Both the position numbers and the translations under genes were made by a program. Below the pieces are notes generated by a model that saw only the letters and a program-made list of their open reading frames with translations, did not search any database and had not been told where the DNA came from. Below are positions 11,340 through 24,439 of a stretch of 64,000 nt of DNA, piece by piece. Source of the stretch: Melieria omissa. Lineage: Eukaryota > Arthropoda > Insecta > Diptera > Ulidiidae. Each line of letters starts with the position of its first letter. Position 1 is the first letter of the stretch. The DNA is taken from contig OZ020268.1 of assembly GCA_963971225.1 (NCBI GenBank), forward strand, positions 51,138,404 through 51,202,403. The letters are read 5' to 3'.

Positions 11340-13240
11340 GTTTTATGCTTTTTGTTGTTATTGCTGTATGGTGTTGTTTTTTGTTTTTGTTTTGGATTTG
11401 TTTTTGTTTTTGTGTTGAGCTAAGTTGGCCTTCGGTAAACAAAATAGACCTCAGACCTGGACAGTTGGCTTGGTAGCGTTAAAATGGAACGTCCGCGAAT
11501 AGTGGCGCTGTAATGTATGTGTGTGTGTAGGAGTGTGTCTGTGTTTGTGTGTGTGTTTGTGTGTGTCTGTGTGTTTTGAAGTGGAGCCAAACGACAGCAA
11601 AGCGCCAAGGGACCTTACAGCGTGCACAGTTGTCAATAGTTGCAGTGGAGGCTGTCTGCGAGACTGCTGAACACTGTCGATAAGCAAGAGCTAAGAGAGT
11701 ATTTGGCAAAAGAGCAAAAGAGAGTGAGAAAGCGCGCAAATGTGCGCTTTCGAACTTAACAAATCGAACACAGCGCAGTCGAAGTTTGGACTTTGGACTG
11801 ACTGCCCTGCTGGGAGCAGCCACACACACACACACACACACGTAAAAAGCCAGTCAGACAGACAGACAGACAGGCGAAGGGCGGGCTGAGCAGTGCGCTC
11901 GTAGGCGCTCACCTAAACAAACTTAACTGATTTACATGCAACATAGTAACGGATTATTGCAGCGCGGCGCATCAGGTGGCTGCGCTGCTGCAGCGACTCA
12001 ACAACTGTGCGAGTGTGTGCGTGCAGATGTGTATGGCTGTAGGTGTTCCATGTAGTGGGTGTGGATTACACATGGGTGCGAGTGTTCGAGGCAGCACTGG
12101 AATTGATGGCCGGGTGCCCTTTGGCCCGCACTCAGCCACTCATCCGCTCAGCTGCTGCGTCGTCTCGGTCGTTGTATGCAAAGCCATTCGTCTTTAGTAA
12201 AGACGTAGCGGCATTTGCGTTTGTTTTTCGTTTCGTTTTTGGTCTTCTTCGTGCATTGCTGCCATTGCTTGGCATCTTTGTGCCGCCTGAAAGTATGCAA
12301 CAGTTTGCCAATTATTTAAATGTCTCAATGTCTCAACGCCGACCGGGCCAGCTGACAGCATGAGCGCAGTGCTTCAGCTGCTTGTTGCTTGCTGCTTGTT
12401 TCATGATGTTGTTCTTATTGTTGTTGTGGTTGTGGGCGTATAATTTCTATACATACGCTTTCAACGGTTGTTGCCAGTTTGCTTGGATTTTTTCTTCGCT
12501 TAATTTTGTCTGCCTCTTTCCGCTTTGTAGGCTTTGCTGCCTGAGTCTGCTTGTCTGCTGTAGCATTGTGACTCTCTATTCCACACAGAGAGTGGAAATT
12601 TGTTTATGCCTGATGTCTGTATCCGTTCCACATTTTCATGTAGCTGTTTGTTGTTATTGTTATTGTTCATGTTCGCGTATTCGAAACGCCACAACTTGTT
12701 GGCGCGTTCGACATTAACGCTGTCTCCCAAAATGCTAATGGCTTTTTATTACGTGCACAATACAACATAATTTATGACTTTAGTTTTATTCACTGTGACT
12801 TTACAGTTTTTACACTTCTCTCTCCACTTCCCTTCTTCTTCTTTTCTTCATCTTCTCTTTCTTATTCGCATAAAGATTTTTCAATTCAGGCGCTTGGCAT
12901 GTTTTGCGATTTTTGTCATTTATGGTTCAAGTTTATTTTGGTTTTAACAACAGCCAAACATACGTAAAAAGGGTAAGTAAAATTGAGAAAAGGCCGCAAC
13001 ATGTGCAGACAAACATAAATAAGCATGAAAAACAACAAGAATATCAAACAAATATTGTGCCAGGCGCAGCTTATATATATTTACGATGGCAGATCGTTGA
13101 GTTTTATGTTGAAAACAACAATAGCAACAGCAGCACGCACTGAACTTCAGCCTAAATAAGTATTCAACGAATTTTAGGGTTTTTGGCTAAACTTTTACAC
13201 ATAAATTTTGCTTGTTGCTTTAAAACTTGCACAACATACA
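11340..13240. other. Non-coding; TG/AC microsatellites and GC-richer patch
   Basis: There are (GT)n runs near 11515-11575 and (AC)n at 11821-11841. A relatively GC-rich stretch at about 11940-12370 contains several short frames, none convincing as a gene. GAGAG clusters near 11690-11735 could be regulatory, but this is only compositional. Confidence 0.45.
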
Positions 13241-13625
13241 AGAGTTCTAAATAATTTTTAAATTTTCTAAATAAAATGTAAGTAATGTGTTGCAATAAAA
13301 TAATGATGTAAAAAATAGAAAAAAAGAAAAGAACTAAAAGTTGTAATAAAATATAATTCACTACTTTTGCTATGAAATTTAAATGAATGAAAAAAACAAA
13401 CTATGAAACTTAAGGCTTTAGTTGAAAAAAAAGAAAAAGAAATACAAGTTGAAGAGTTCTAAATAATTTTTAAATTTTCTAAATAAAATTTGAGTCATTA
13501 TTTGTTACGAAATAATGATGTAAAAAATAAAAAAAAAATTTAAATTTGTAATAAAATATAATTCACTTTTTTTGCTATGAAATTGAAATGAATGGAAAAA
13601 ACGAACTATGAAATTGAAAGTTTCA
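13241..13625. repeat. Tandem duplication, ~212-bp unit, 2 copies
   Basis: 'agagttctaaataatttt' starts both copies, at 13241 and 13453. The copies share 'aataatgatgtaaaaaat', 'gtaataaaatataattcact' and 'tgctatgaaatt.aaatgaat' in the same order. Divergence is modest. Confidence 0.85.
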
Positions 13626-13669
13626 GTTGGCATAGTTCAAATGATTCGTTTTGGGTCAAATACGAAAAG

Positions 13670-13835
13670 GTTTCTTTCATAACTTCTTGTAATTTTGAAG
13701 GAGCACAAGCTATGCCGCTGCTTTTGTTCCATAACTTGTTGCTATTTTGAGGGTAACTCAGCTCTGGTTCTTCTTTTGGTTCCATAACTCGTTGCTATTT
13801 TGACGGTAAGTCGACTCTGCTTCTCTTATACAACC
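13670..13835. repeat. Short tandem repeat, ~60-bp unit, 3 copies
   Basis: 'ccataactygttgctattttga.ggtaa.tc' occurs near 13729 and 13791. A more diverged copy ('cataacttcttgtaattttgaagg') lies at about 13678. Confidence 0.6.
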
Positions 13836-14400
13836 CATGTCCTTATTGGCAAATTTTAGATCACCAAATCTGGCCAAATAGGCCATAGATCATAGAAACA
13901 GGTGGTAATCACTTGGCGGCAGGTTTGGACTATAAAGAATCGTTCATCGTAAAATAATCTTCGCATAATAGCTCCCCAGCGACAGTGTGTTGTCCTAATG
14001 AAACACAACATTCTCTCTTATTAATTAAAGCTGGGCTGTTGCTTCCTTCAGTTTGTCCAATTGTTAACACTATAAGTCCTAAGTAAGAGTTTGACCCAAG
14101 TGGGAGCAGCTCATAGTAGATGATCAAAATCATTGAAACACTTTCCTATTGGCCAAAGCTGACCTCTTCAGGGCAATTTTTGACAATTGTCCTTCCAGAG
14201 CGTGATACATCTTTGACATCAAAATTACCAAAATAAAATCCACCAAAGCAAAACTGAGCATGATTTGCTATTATATTCTCAAAATCATAAACACTATTCA
14301 CATTTTTAGCAACCAGACTTTGCTTTATTAAATAATAGCTGCAAAATACGGTGAATTTTTTCTTCGCTGGTGTCCATTTTTGATGCGCACTCAAACACAA
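13836..14400. other. Non-coding, nothing recognised
   Basis: Two short minus-strand frames (67 and 84 codons) have no recognisable domains, and no element boundaries were seen. Confidence 0.45.
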
Positions 14401-14404
14401 CTGA

Positions 14405-14880
14405 GTGAAGCAATCATAAAACTGTCTGATAAATTTCTTTACTACGAAATCTTACCTTCATAATGTTACCAAAAATTTCCTGAATTTTCAGAATATCTCT
14501 CATTGTCAATGAATCAAACAGTGATAAGACTGTCTGAAAAGTTGCTTTAGTACAAAGTTTGGTCTTTCTGACGATGCTATACATTTTCTGAATTTCGTGG
14601 TCATCTCTATTTCATTGTCAATTGTCTTTCGGATTAAAGCAAGCAATGATAAGACTGACTGAGAAGTTTCTTTAGTACAAAGTTTAATTATCTAATGTTA
14701 CCATAACTTTTCTCCTTTCATACATTTTTTCAGGCCATCCCTCATTCATTTTCAAATGTCTTTTGGAATAAGTTAAGTAATGATAAGACTAAGACTAAGA
14801 CTTTGCACTCAACAAAATTGAGTCAAGCAATCACAAAACTGTCTGAGAAGTTTCTTTAGTACGAAATCTTATCCATCTTT
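14405..14880. repeat. Degenerate tandem repeat, ~110-130-bp unit, 4-5 copies
   Basis: 'gcaatgataagactg.ctgagaagtttctttagtacaaagt' recurs with variation at about 14411, 14519, 14647 and 14830, with 'cattgtcaat' and 'tttctgaattt' between. Unit length varies through indels. Confidence 0.75.
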
Positions 14881-14884
14881 CTTC

Positions 14885-17800
14885 TTCTCATTCAGCCATC
14901 TCATCTAGTAGAAAAATTATGTATTTTTTATTTTAACTGCTTCTTACATTTTTATATTTTTGAATTTTTTATGTTTATTTTCTTCACTTAAAAAAGTTTA
15001 ACTTTTATTTTTTTGATTTTATTTTTAAAATTTCGAGTACAAATTCAATTTCTTGTCAGCTGTACACTTAATTTGTTAATTAAACTACAGAACGCTGGCT
15101 CATTTCACAAACATAAATCGTTTGCTGTACAAGACAAGTTGAAACAGCTCAACACACGCGCATACACACACACACACACACATTTATATTTAGTAATGCA
15201 CACATTTTCATGCACAAAGGGCCACAGCTGACAAAAGCTTTGGCCACTGATAAGTGTTCAATGCTGCGAGTCAATGCTGTCAATATGCTGCACTGCTGCC
15301 ACAGTGAAGGCTGACTTTATTTAATACCCACGCATACAGCCGAACTCACACACTCACACACACGCTCATACTCACGCGCCCGCACACGTCAGCAGCCGAA
15401 ACAATAAACAATTTGTGCCTTAGTCGCTTATCGTTGCCACCGTAAGGTGAAAGTGAAAATTGCAAATATTTTTTTAAATAAAAATGAACAAAAAAAAACA
15501 GCAACAACAATAACAAGAGTACGTCAGAAAATGCGGAAAAGCAGCATTAAAAGCCAAAGGGACGAATTGAGTTGGTGCGGCCGTGGAAAAGGCGCACAAC
15601 GCATCTGCACTTGAACACAAGTAAAATCCATTTAACAAATTGGATTGCCATTATCTTGTTTGATAAAGATGTTGCCATTGTTATCCCTTTGGTTGGCTGG
15701 CGGGCTGGCTGGCTGGCTGGAGGCGAGCGAGCAGCCAGAGAGCCACACAGCCAGTCATTTAACCAGGTAGGCGGCGAGCGCCGAGCCAGATTGGCAGACG
15801 CAGCAGCCATGGCAGCTCGTTACTGTTATTGTTATTATGGCTATTGTTGTTGTTGTTTTTTTTTGTTGGCACTACTGCCATTGTGCGCGTATTGTGCAAG
15901 CAATGAGCGCTGCAGCGTTGCCGCTGTTAAAGCCGAGTCGAGCGAAGCCGCACACAGAATGCAGCATACCTGTTGGCGCAGTGACTTGCCGAGCACAGAG
16001 ACGGGCGAGGATGAAGAAGAGGGACCAACATGAGGGCTTGGAAAAAATTGAAAATTTCTGCTGGAAAATTGACTCGAGCTGAGGCGTATTTGTGCGCCAT
16101 GAATGATGACTAAAACTGTTGGCGCATGATTTTCTGTATTTGTATGTGTGTGTGTGTGTGTATGCAATTTTTTTGTATGTATTTGGGTGTGTGTATTTTT
16201 CACAGGCATATGTACATTGCCAGCTCTGGTGGCTACTCGTTTTGCTGTTGTTTCTTAATAAACAAAAAATTCCTTTTTCGCAAGTTTTCAGTTCTCTTCT
16301 TCAATGTTTTCTTTGTTCGTTTAAGCGAATTTCATTTAACTAAATTAAAAATCTTGCATCTAAAACAAACTTGAATAGCAACAAATATAAACAAACATGT
16401 AGTAAAACTAAAAAATTGGCAGCAGCAACTCGCACTTAAATGGCATTAAAAAAGTTTGGAAGCGGCGTTGATTGCAAAACGCTTAAATGTTTCTTCTTGC
16501 TCCTATAAGATGTGTGCTTGTGTGCATATGTGTGTGTGTGTGTGTGTAGTGAAGCAAGGGGAGTTTTGGGGATTCGGGCACCACTTTAAAAATCTTTTTG
16601 TTACAAACAATTTGGGTGGCTTATATGGTTTCTGCAAATTGAAATCCTATATGCGCCACTTGGTGTTGTGTGTGTGTATGTGTGTAATGAGTGGAGATTT
16701 GTTTCAACTTAAAGCCACTTACAAAATTGGCTCGTTGACCTCCCTTGGGTGCTTGTAGTGTCTGTAGCCATAAGTCTTGCCTACTTTGAGGCGCTGTGAG
16801 TGTACAATGTGGGCGCTGTAGTTTGTGAACAGCCTAATGCAAAAAAAATTATTTCAGAGCATTTTTATTGGACAATTTCCATAGTTAATCAATTCGGAGA
16901 AAACAAATGAATGTGTTGCGCCTAAAAGTATACCTCAAAATTAAAAAAGATACTTTCTAGCTTAACAAAGCTCTTCTGTATTAATTAACAATAAGAGCCC
17001 AAAATGTTCTCATTGGCTGCGATAAAAATGAAAAAAATTTTCATATATTAATAAAATGAAGAAAATGTTAACTAATAAAGTTAAAAGAACGATAATCTAG
17101 CATGCGGTAGTGTATATATTAGTCCTTAAGACTATATTCAAACAAGAAAAAACTATTAAAAATTTTCAAGGATATTCAAGGACACATAACAATTTTAAAA
17201 GAACCTTCACCAATTCGCCACCTGTCGAACGGACATTTTTGGGGTCTTTGCGATTTGGTTGTTGGCAGGTGCGCATGGGCGCAAGAGAACTAAAATGTAA
17301 GTAAAATCTAAGAAATTGTATTGAAATTGCTGAAATTTCTGTTGTTTAATAAAGTTTCAGCAAGTGTGCTCGAAAACGTTCAACCAGCCTATTTCTTTTG
17401 GAACGCTTGCCACCAACAGTTCAAATATTGGATTGAAAATAATTTAAAAAAATGGACTGGAATGGAAAAAATTAATAGTAAAAATTCTTTCATTAATCTG
17501 TACATTTTGTTTTGAAATAAATGAATTTTTAGCCACAAAAACTGGACCGAACTCATTTGTATTGCCAATACTCGTACAACCAAAAATACAAAAATAATTT
17601 TATTTTTTTTTATAAATTTTTCTTTTATTTTTTTTATTGTTAAGAAATTAAAAAAATGACCTAAAAATTCAACGTGTTGATAAAGCATTATAAAAAGAAT
17701 TGTATCATATTCTGAAACCAAAAACTCAAAACACGAACCTAATGCTTAGTAAGTTAATCTAAGGCACAAACCATTGCTGTCAGCCCATGATGCACTGATT

Positions 17801-18390
17801 ACCATTGTATAAAATTTTCACTACCACATACAACCGAACGTCCATGGCAGTTCCGAGAAAGCATTTACAAGTTTGTTGGCTTAAATTAACTGATGCAATA
17901 ACAACAAAAACAACAACACAGACGTAGCATAAATATTTTTTGTATCTGCAACTTTTGTTTGGTATGTCCTTCTTGTTGTTTATTTTTTCAAACTAGATGC
18001 AAAATTTTCTGCATGTTTGCTGCACAGTGTTGGCTGGTATTATGGAAAACATTTTTCAATAAACTTTAGCATACGTTGCGGCGTTAATTAGTGGTTATAG
18101 TTTCGTGGCAGCTGCATGGAGAAAGTTTGCTGGTACACGCTCAACACAAATACCTACACACATGCACGTACATACATACACACATACATATACGCTGAAA
18201 CCAATCTTACACCCGCAAGCATTGTGAAACTAAAAATCGTTTTTGCTGCATATTTTTTGGCGTGTGTTGAAAAAAATAAACACAATAACAGCACTGGGTT
18301 TAGCTTCTAGTTAGGTGTGAAAAAAACATGTGAACATGTTAATTAGAAATTCATGCAAGTGTTGACTTTTTGTGTGGCATTAAGTTGCCT
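14885..18390. other. Non-coding with CA/TG microsatellites
   Basis: Dinucleotide runs occur at about 15161-15182, 16143-16162 and 16527-16547. A GC-richer stretch at about 15660-16030, including 'gctggctggctggctgg', yields a 153-codon frame of no recognisable kind. I found no element ends or exons here that I can defend. Confidence 0.5.
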
Positions 18391-18393
18391 GAA

Positions 18394-18575
18394 CAGTGAT
18401 GACCATTCGTCTACTCGCGAGTAGCGGCAGGATCAATGCATATATACGATTGTGAGATTCTACATTCGTTTACGCTGCCTTATACTCGATTACAAGCACT
18501 TGTATTTATTTGTTTGGGTTGTCGTAATTGCCTTGGTGCCACTGATTGTCGCGAGTAGCAAAATGGTCATCACTG
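18394..18575. mobile_element. Small MITE with CAGTG ends (hAT-like)
   Basis: The left end 'CAGTGATGACCATT' is repeated exactly, inverted, at the right end. After a short variable stretch both ends also share 'CTACTCGCGA'. CAGTG termini are typical of the hAT superfamily, but I do not see a matching 8-bp target duplication, so the superfamily is tentative. The 182-bp element has no coding capacity. Confidence 0.65.
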
Positions 18576-18579
18576 CTCT

Positions 18580-19665
18580 CGGCAGTGGACGCAAAGATTG
18601 CTTGTTGTTTTCTATTGAGTTCACAATGTTAGACGAGCTGTTTTAAATTAGCATGAAATCTGCAGCTGAGTGTGGGCTCTGCATGAGAATTTTTTATGGA
18701 AAAATGTTTGTTTATGATCGAAGAATGTGGCGCCTGCAATCAAGGTCGATGGTGACTTTGGTTTGGTGCAGCACAGAATGAAGTTATAAAGTTTTAATTA
18801 ATCAAATCCGTTTGCTAACAATTCAGAAGTTGACATCAGCAACATAAAATGTTTCCATACTTGCAATGACTGGTTTGAGTCCCGAGTGAAAGCAATGAGC
18901 TTCGTTGGCGTTTTTTAGCAGCATAAAAATCTGCAAGCAGCTATACCAGCAATTTGCTAGTTATGGCAATTTCCTTTGTTGGCTAAAAACACACATAAAT
19001 TTGCCCAAACAGACCACTTAATAAAGCAAGTACTAGAGTAGTTAAGTAAGTGTAAGTAATAAAGTAAGTAATAGAGTAATGAGTTAGTAAGTACGTATTT
19101 AGGAAAGAATTTTAAAAATATAGAGGAAAAATAGGCCAAAAGTCCAAAGCAAAAGCTCTTAATTGGAAAACTCACTGTGTATCACGGTTATGGTCTGATT
19201 CAGATTGGAACCTTCGTGGTTCTCAAAACCGTAATTCGAAGAAGTTGAGCCGGGCTGGTTAGGCTTTGTGACCAGTGCACAGTGATTCGTTCTATAGACA
19301 AAATTTATGGTCTAAGAATGTAACGATTTCAATATCATTTGAAAGGTAAAACTCCGACTAAAAAATCACCAAAAAAATCTGTGCGAAAAATGAATTAATT
19401 AGCAGCAAGAGTTGCTTAAAGACGACTTTTTTCACAAAAAAATTTAAACACATGTTTTCTGTTTTTTAGTCTATTGAGTAGAATTAATCGTAGAAACTTA
19501 TGGTTAGCAAGAAATTGTGAGGACTTTCAATACGGATTAAGAATTAATGTAAATATTTTTGCTTTTAATGTATTCTCAAAATATGCAAAGCAGAGAACTT
19601 TTAATCTTATATATTTTTTTAAATTTAAAACCTGAAAATTGGCAAAACTTAGAGGAAAATATATA
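18580..19665. other. Non-coding, nothing recognised
   Basis: AT-rich sequence without repeats or frames that can be supported. Confidence 0.45.
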
Positions 19666-19670
19666 AAAAG

Positions 19671-20092
19671 TATTATGGTGTTCACAGTTCAGCGGTATCT
19701 AGTATGTTAAATTTCCCACCTGGCAATTTTCCCGAATTTTCCCATATCGTATCTCAATTGTTTTTGCTTTGCATGAAAAACAGAGATACCGGTAATTTCA
19801 AAATTTGCCGCACTGCCGAGCATGTTTTTTGAAATAGGCAAAAAACAAAGTCAAATGAATTTTTTCACACAATCTCCGGAGCGAATTTTTTTGACTACTT
19901 TATACCACTATCGGGACGATTTCTTTATTTGATGTTCAACGATTGTTTGCCATTTGAGCTAGGCATTTTTATTTTGAAAAATTTTCCACAATTATTTGAA
20001 ACATATACAATGGGGTGCTCACAGTTAGATCGTTTTTTTTAGGGAAAGTTGCCCGAAATAAATTTTCCCACAAACTGTGAATTCCATATATA
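19671..20092. mobile_element. Possible decayed TIR element
   Basis: 'TATGGTGTTCACAGTT' near 19674 faces 'AACTGTGAATTCCATA' near 20074-20089. A second copy of the same end, 'ATGGGGTGCTCACAGTT', starts at about 20010. This gives a nested or partly duplicated inverted-repeat structure. No target duplication or transposase was found, so it may be a fossil DNA transposon or chance. Confidence 0.35.
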
Positions 20093-20099
20093 TGAAAGT

Positions 20100-23000
20100 A
20101 TGTTCCTGGATTTTGTTTGGTTTTAAGAAGCATTCTTTTTCTGTCGAATAATGTAATTATATTGTTCGATCTCAGAAAAAAATTCAATTTGAAAAGTAGT
20201 CGTAACTCTTATTTTTTGACAACATATAGTTTATTCATCCCTAAAAGTATGCAATCAGCATGCAAAATTAAAAAAACTGCACCAATGCAAAAAATATCAA
20301 CATTTATTATTATAATTAGAATTAATTTTTTTTATTGTAAAACTAAAGGGTGCCGATACAATTTCTTTTACTCGTTGCGAATATCAATGTTGACGCAACT
20401 GATTAAATGTAAAATCTTAAAAAAACTAGCCATTACATTTGTTGCTATAGCTCACCAAAAGTGACGAGAATTGAAAATTTATTACAAGAAACTTGTCATT
20501 AATTGCCATTTGGGGTTGTCGTGTTCATATGCGAATCATTGTTACTACCATTAAGTCGACTGATTTGTTCCTTATTGTGGCAACATGACAGGTGATGCCA
20601 TTTTGCCATAATCATTGTAATCGAAAGCATTGAAACATTTCTGCCACAGTCCACAGTCATCCTGAGTACTCCGGACGTTGAATGCAGCCATGCATTGCCC
20701 AGCATTGCATTAACAGCTCCACACATGCACTCAGAATAGTACACACCCACACACACAAAGCCACCAGGACACATCTAACCTCAGTGGTTGGCCAAGAACG
20801 TAGCATTCATATTGGCTGGTTTTGAATTTCACACAAGTTGAAACTGAATTACGGCGCAATAAACAAAAAATTCTTTCAACTCAGTCCTGCAAGGCCGAAA
20901 TGTGCATTTTGTATTTGAAATTTGCTGTTCGATTGAAATTTGAGCCTCTGAGCCACATGCAACATGTATCTTTAACTGTAAATGTATATGTGTATGTGTG
21001 TGTGTTTGATAGCAAGGATGTCATGTGGCTTACCGCTAAATGCATGGCATGTATGTATGTATGTATGTGCTGGTGAGTTAGTGTGTGTTTGTGTACTATT
21101 GTGTTGGTTGAACAAAAAACCAAGTACGCCAGAAAGGTTTTGCTTTTCAATTTCCTTATTTTTGCATGGAAATGTCTTGAGCACTATTATTGTTGTAATT
21201 TTTGATTTTTGAATTTCGAGTTTTGCGGTTTGCTGTCTGATTACTCCAAGTGCTCGAAGTTGAGTGCTGTTGTTATTTGGTAATTTGTGCCATTGTTGTT
21301 GCTTCGTTAATTGACTTATGCACAGCCAAAGTGTTGCTTGTGGTGAGATTAAGTAATGAAAAATGTGTGGCTTTTTAATGGATTTTGCTTTGCTCTGTTT
21401 GTCAGATTATACTGGAAACTTTAAAAACAAGTAACTGAAAATTATTTGCTATTAGAATGCTCCAAAAGTGGACTAAAGCTGCTTGAAATTATACTTTAAT
21501 TATTTTTATTTGTATTTGTAAATCTTTCTCAGAAAAAAACACATATTTAAATCAGTTTTAAGCAGCTGAACAGGAAGTCAAAGAGTCTGTCAAATAAGCA
21601 GATGGAAAAAGGAAGTGATGTTATTGCTACCAATCTTCTCTGCCTGCTTCAAAAAAAATATTAAATAAAAATAAAACTAAAATAAAATATTCAGATCAAT
21701 ATTTTCATTTTTATAAAAATATTTTTTCTGAAATCACAAACATTTCATATTTACCAGCTGAACGTTTGTTATTGATTTTGGCCACATTGAATTGAAAGCC
21801 TTAAAACGTTGCCTTTCGGTTGAGCTGCAAATGTTGCAGCAATTTCAAAAGTTAAACCAGTTGGAAATGCAAACCGCACTGCCAGCGCGCATTTGTGCAT
21901 CAAATGTACAACACAAATGGCAACGTAAAGAAATCAGATACACATGCAGTGACGCGCAAACGTGCGTGCAGCATGCAGAGTGCATAATGCAAGAAACGTT
22001 GCATACGTGACGGCGTTCGATGGCAGTGTGTGTGGAGTCAGCTGTGTGCAGCTGTTGTTTTTATTATGCGAAAAATAAAATAAAAAAACAATTTTTTTAA
22101 TGCACAGTTAAAGTGAAAAAAAACACAACAACAACAATAAACAGTTAACATGTGTCAGCAAAATAAATATGGAACAGAAATGATAATATAACGCCAACAA
22201 AACTCATACATGTAAGCCTCACCATTGCGACCGGCAATTACTTTGGCTGTCATCAAATTTGAACTTTTCAATTATCTGTCGTTGCTGCTGTCTGTTTGTG
22301 TGTGTGTCGACTTGTGCCACTTTCCACTACCTGACAGTTTGCTTGTCCATGTCGTCATTTACTTCATGCATTCGCCATAGCGGCCAGTAGTTTCTGTTGT
22401 TGTTGTTGTTGCTCTTGTTTTTGGTCACTGCTTTCGTACTGTAAATTGTTGTCAAGGTTTCATATTTGTCGCTCGCGCTGTCAATGCCCACCGACTGACT
22501 GCTGGCCGCTGCTGGCGTTGGCCGTTTGCTTCTATGCGTATTTTATTGTTGCCATTGTTGCCGCTGCCGCACGACGCACGTTGTCATGGCATATGATATT
22601 AAATTGCCGTTACTGTCGCTGCCACAGTCGCATTGATTTCGCCACACAGCCACGTTGGAATTTCGCTTTCATTGTCATTAATTTTCGTTGAATATGCGTT
22701 CGAGTTTTCCTTCAATCTTTTTTTTGCTGTATTGGTTTTTTTTTGCGTTTTTGTTTTTGTCAATTGTGGGCGTTTTGTTGTTGTTGCTGTGGCTGTGGCT
22801 GCTCATTGCTGGGATTTTGTTCAATTAGCGGTCATTTGATATGCTTTGCATTTATTGTAATAATGTACTTTAAATATAATCTGCTGCATGCTTTGAGGCG
22901 CTCGATCGCGGTGCAGACCATAATTGGTATAGTTGGGCCATGTGGCCATTTGGCTGTGCTGCTGGGCAACTGCTGGGTGCGAGATTTTAATGAGCTCTTA

Positions 23001-23148
23001 ATTAAATGCGAAGCTTATGCTTATCGAGGAAATTATGATGTGCCATAGGAAAATGGTATAAAAATTAGCTGAAATTAATTTTGTGGCCAATTGGGTGTAG
23101 TTGAAGTGTGTATATTATTTGGCTAATTGTGTTGCTAATATTTGTAAT
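20100..23148. other. Non-coding, TTG microsatellites and GC-richer patches
   Basis: Short frames of up to 115 codons lack domain features. A (ATGT)n run lies near 21048-21067 and a (TTG)n run near 22396-22412. Nothing else could be supported up to the copia-like element. Confidence 0.5.
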
Positions 23149-23153
23149 TGTTT
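23149..23153. repeat. Target site duplication TGTTT, left copy
   Basis: It matches TGTTT at 32287-32291 exactly and fixes the outer boundaries of the copia-like element. Confidence 0.9.
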
Positions 23154-23334
23154 TATTAGAGGTCCTCGATTGATGAGAAAAACGCGGCCTTTTCGTAAGG
23201 AGTTCACAAAGCTTCCGTTCTTTATTTCACTGCTTCTTTTAGTTACAAAGTTCAAATGTATGTGTATAGATAAAACAGGGTTGCACAAATTCGCATTGTA
23301 TAATATTAATGTCTGGTCATAGATATTTCTAACA
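23154..23334 (-). repeat. 3' LTR of copia-like element
   Basis: 181 bp, beginning TGTTAGAAATATC on the minus strand and ending CTCTAATA. It is identical to the 5' LTR except for three substitutions, near 23188-23189 and 23216. Confidence 0.95.
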
Positions 23335-23345
23335 CCCTTCCTCAA
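23335..23345 (-). promoter_or_regulatory. Polypurine tract
   Basis: The minus strand reads TTGAGGAAGGG immediately before the 3' LTR start (TGTTAG). This is the expected plus-strand primer of an LTR retrotransposon. Confidence 0.8.
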
Positions 23346-23390
23346 TGCGAATCTACCACATCTTACACAGTTTATGTTTGTTTAAATTAT

Positions 23391-24431
23391 TCATAAACGT
23401 ATTTCCCTAAGTCCTAGGAGTTCAATAAATGTTACATGTGTTTCCTTCCCTAAGTTCTTGGTGAAACCGTCTGCAATCATACTTTCAGTTGGTACATAGT
23501 TCAGTTTTACATCACCTTTCTTTACAATTTCTCTTATAAAATGAAATCTTATATCTATGTGTTTACTGCGTGCATGATACATGGGATTCTTTGCTAAGTG
23601 TTGCGCGCTGAGATTGTCGCCATGGATCACGATTGCCGTACCCACTTCCTTGTAGCCGATTTCGATTATCAGTCTACGCAAATGAATTGCCTCTTTTACC
23701 GCCGTCGAAAGTGCTATATACTCCGACTCAGTAGAACTTAAAGCTACACAGTGTTGCTTTTCTGATTTCCAAGAAATAGGTGCGCCAGCCAAAAAGAAAA
23801 CATAGCCCGTGTATGATCTACGATCGGTTTTGTCGCCCCCCCAGTCTGCGTCCGCATAGCCCTCCAGTGCTTGCCCAGTTGCCTTGTAGTGTAACTTCTT
23901 GTTTATAGTTGCTGCCAAATACCGTAGAACGTGCTTTACACCCGACAAATGTTCACTGTGAGGATCTGTAGTTCGTTGCGCCAGCTTTGAAACAGAATGT
24001 AAGATATCCGGCCTGGTTGTTAGAGCTAGCCACATCAACGCGCCAACTGCCGACTGGTATTGGGTAGAGTCAACCCATGCACACGACTCACTGTCACATG
24101 CCACTTGAAAACCAGCATCAAGCGGCGTAGCTGCACTTCTGCACCTTTCTATGCCATACTGCTTCAGTAGATCTTTGATGTACTGTGCTTGCCCAACAGC
24201 TGTGTCACCACGGTCGCCGTTTCGCTCAATAAGCATTCCCAAAAACAGTTGTAAGGGACCCTTGTCCACGCAGTCGAACTTCTCGCATATTTCAGATTTG
24301 ATTTGAATCAAGTCCTTCTTCGATTGGGTAGCTATAATGATATCATCAACGTAAACGAGAATTAAATTAAAATTACCATTCGCCATCTGCTTATACAGGC
24401 ATGGTTCGTTGGCACAAGCCACAACCCACAC
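23391..24431 (-). pseudogene. Copia-like reverse transcriptase C-part and RNase H
   Basis: The 346-codon minus frame contains the RT active-site box LVYVDDIIIA, then SAVGALMWLALTTRPDILHSV. The complete copia RNase H follows (GYADADWGGD, RRSYTGYVF, SSTESEYIALSTA, KHIDIRFHFIRE) up to ADGFTKNLG near the C-terminus. These domains would copy the RNA template and remove RNA primers. The N-terminal RT half is absent because of the deletion at about 24440, so no complete polymerase is encoded although this stretch is free of stops. Confidence 0.92.
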
Positions 24432-24439
24432 CCCACTTT

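Noticed and set aside
15572..16033. 153-codon plus-strand frame
   Set aside because: Composition is dominated by simple repeats (GGCT, TTG). There are no splice-bounded conserved segments and no recognisable protein features.
19165..19285. Another Transib end pair (CACTGTG ... CACAGTG)
   Set aside because: The heptamers face inward instead of outward, no nonamer follows, and there is no 5-bp duplication.
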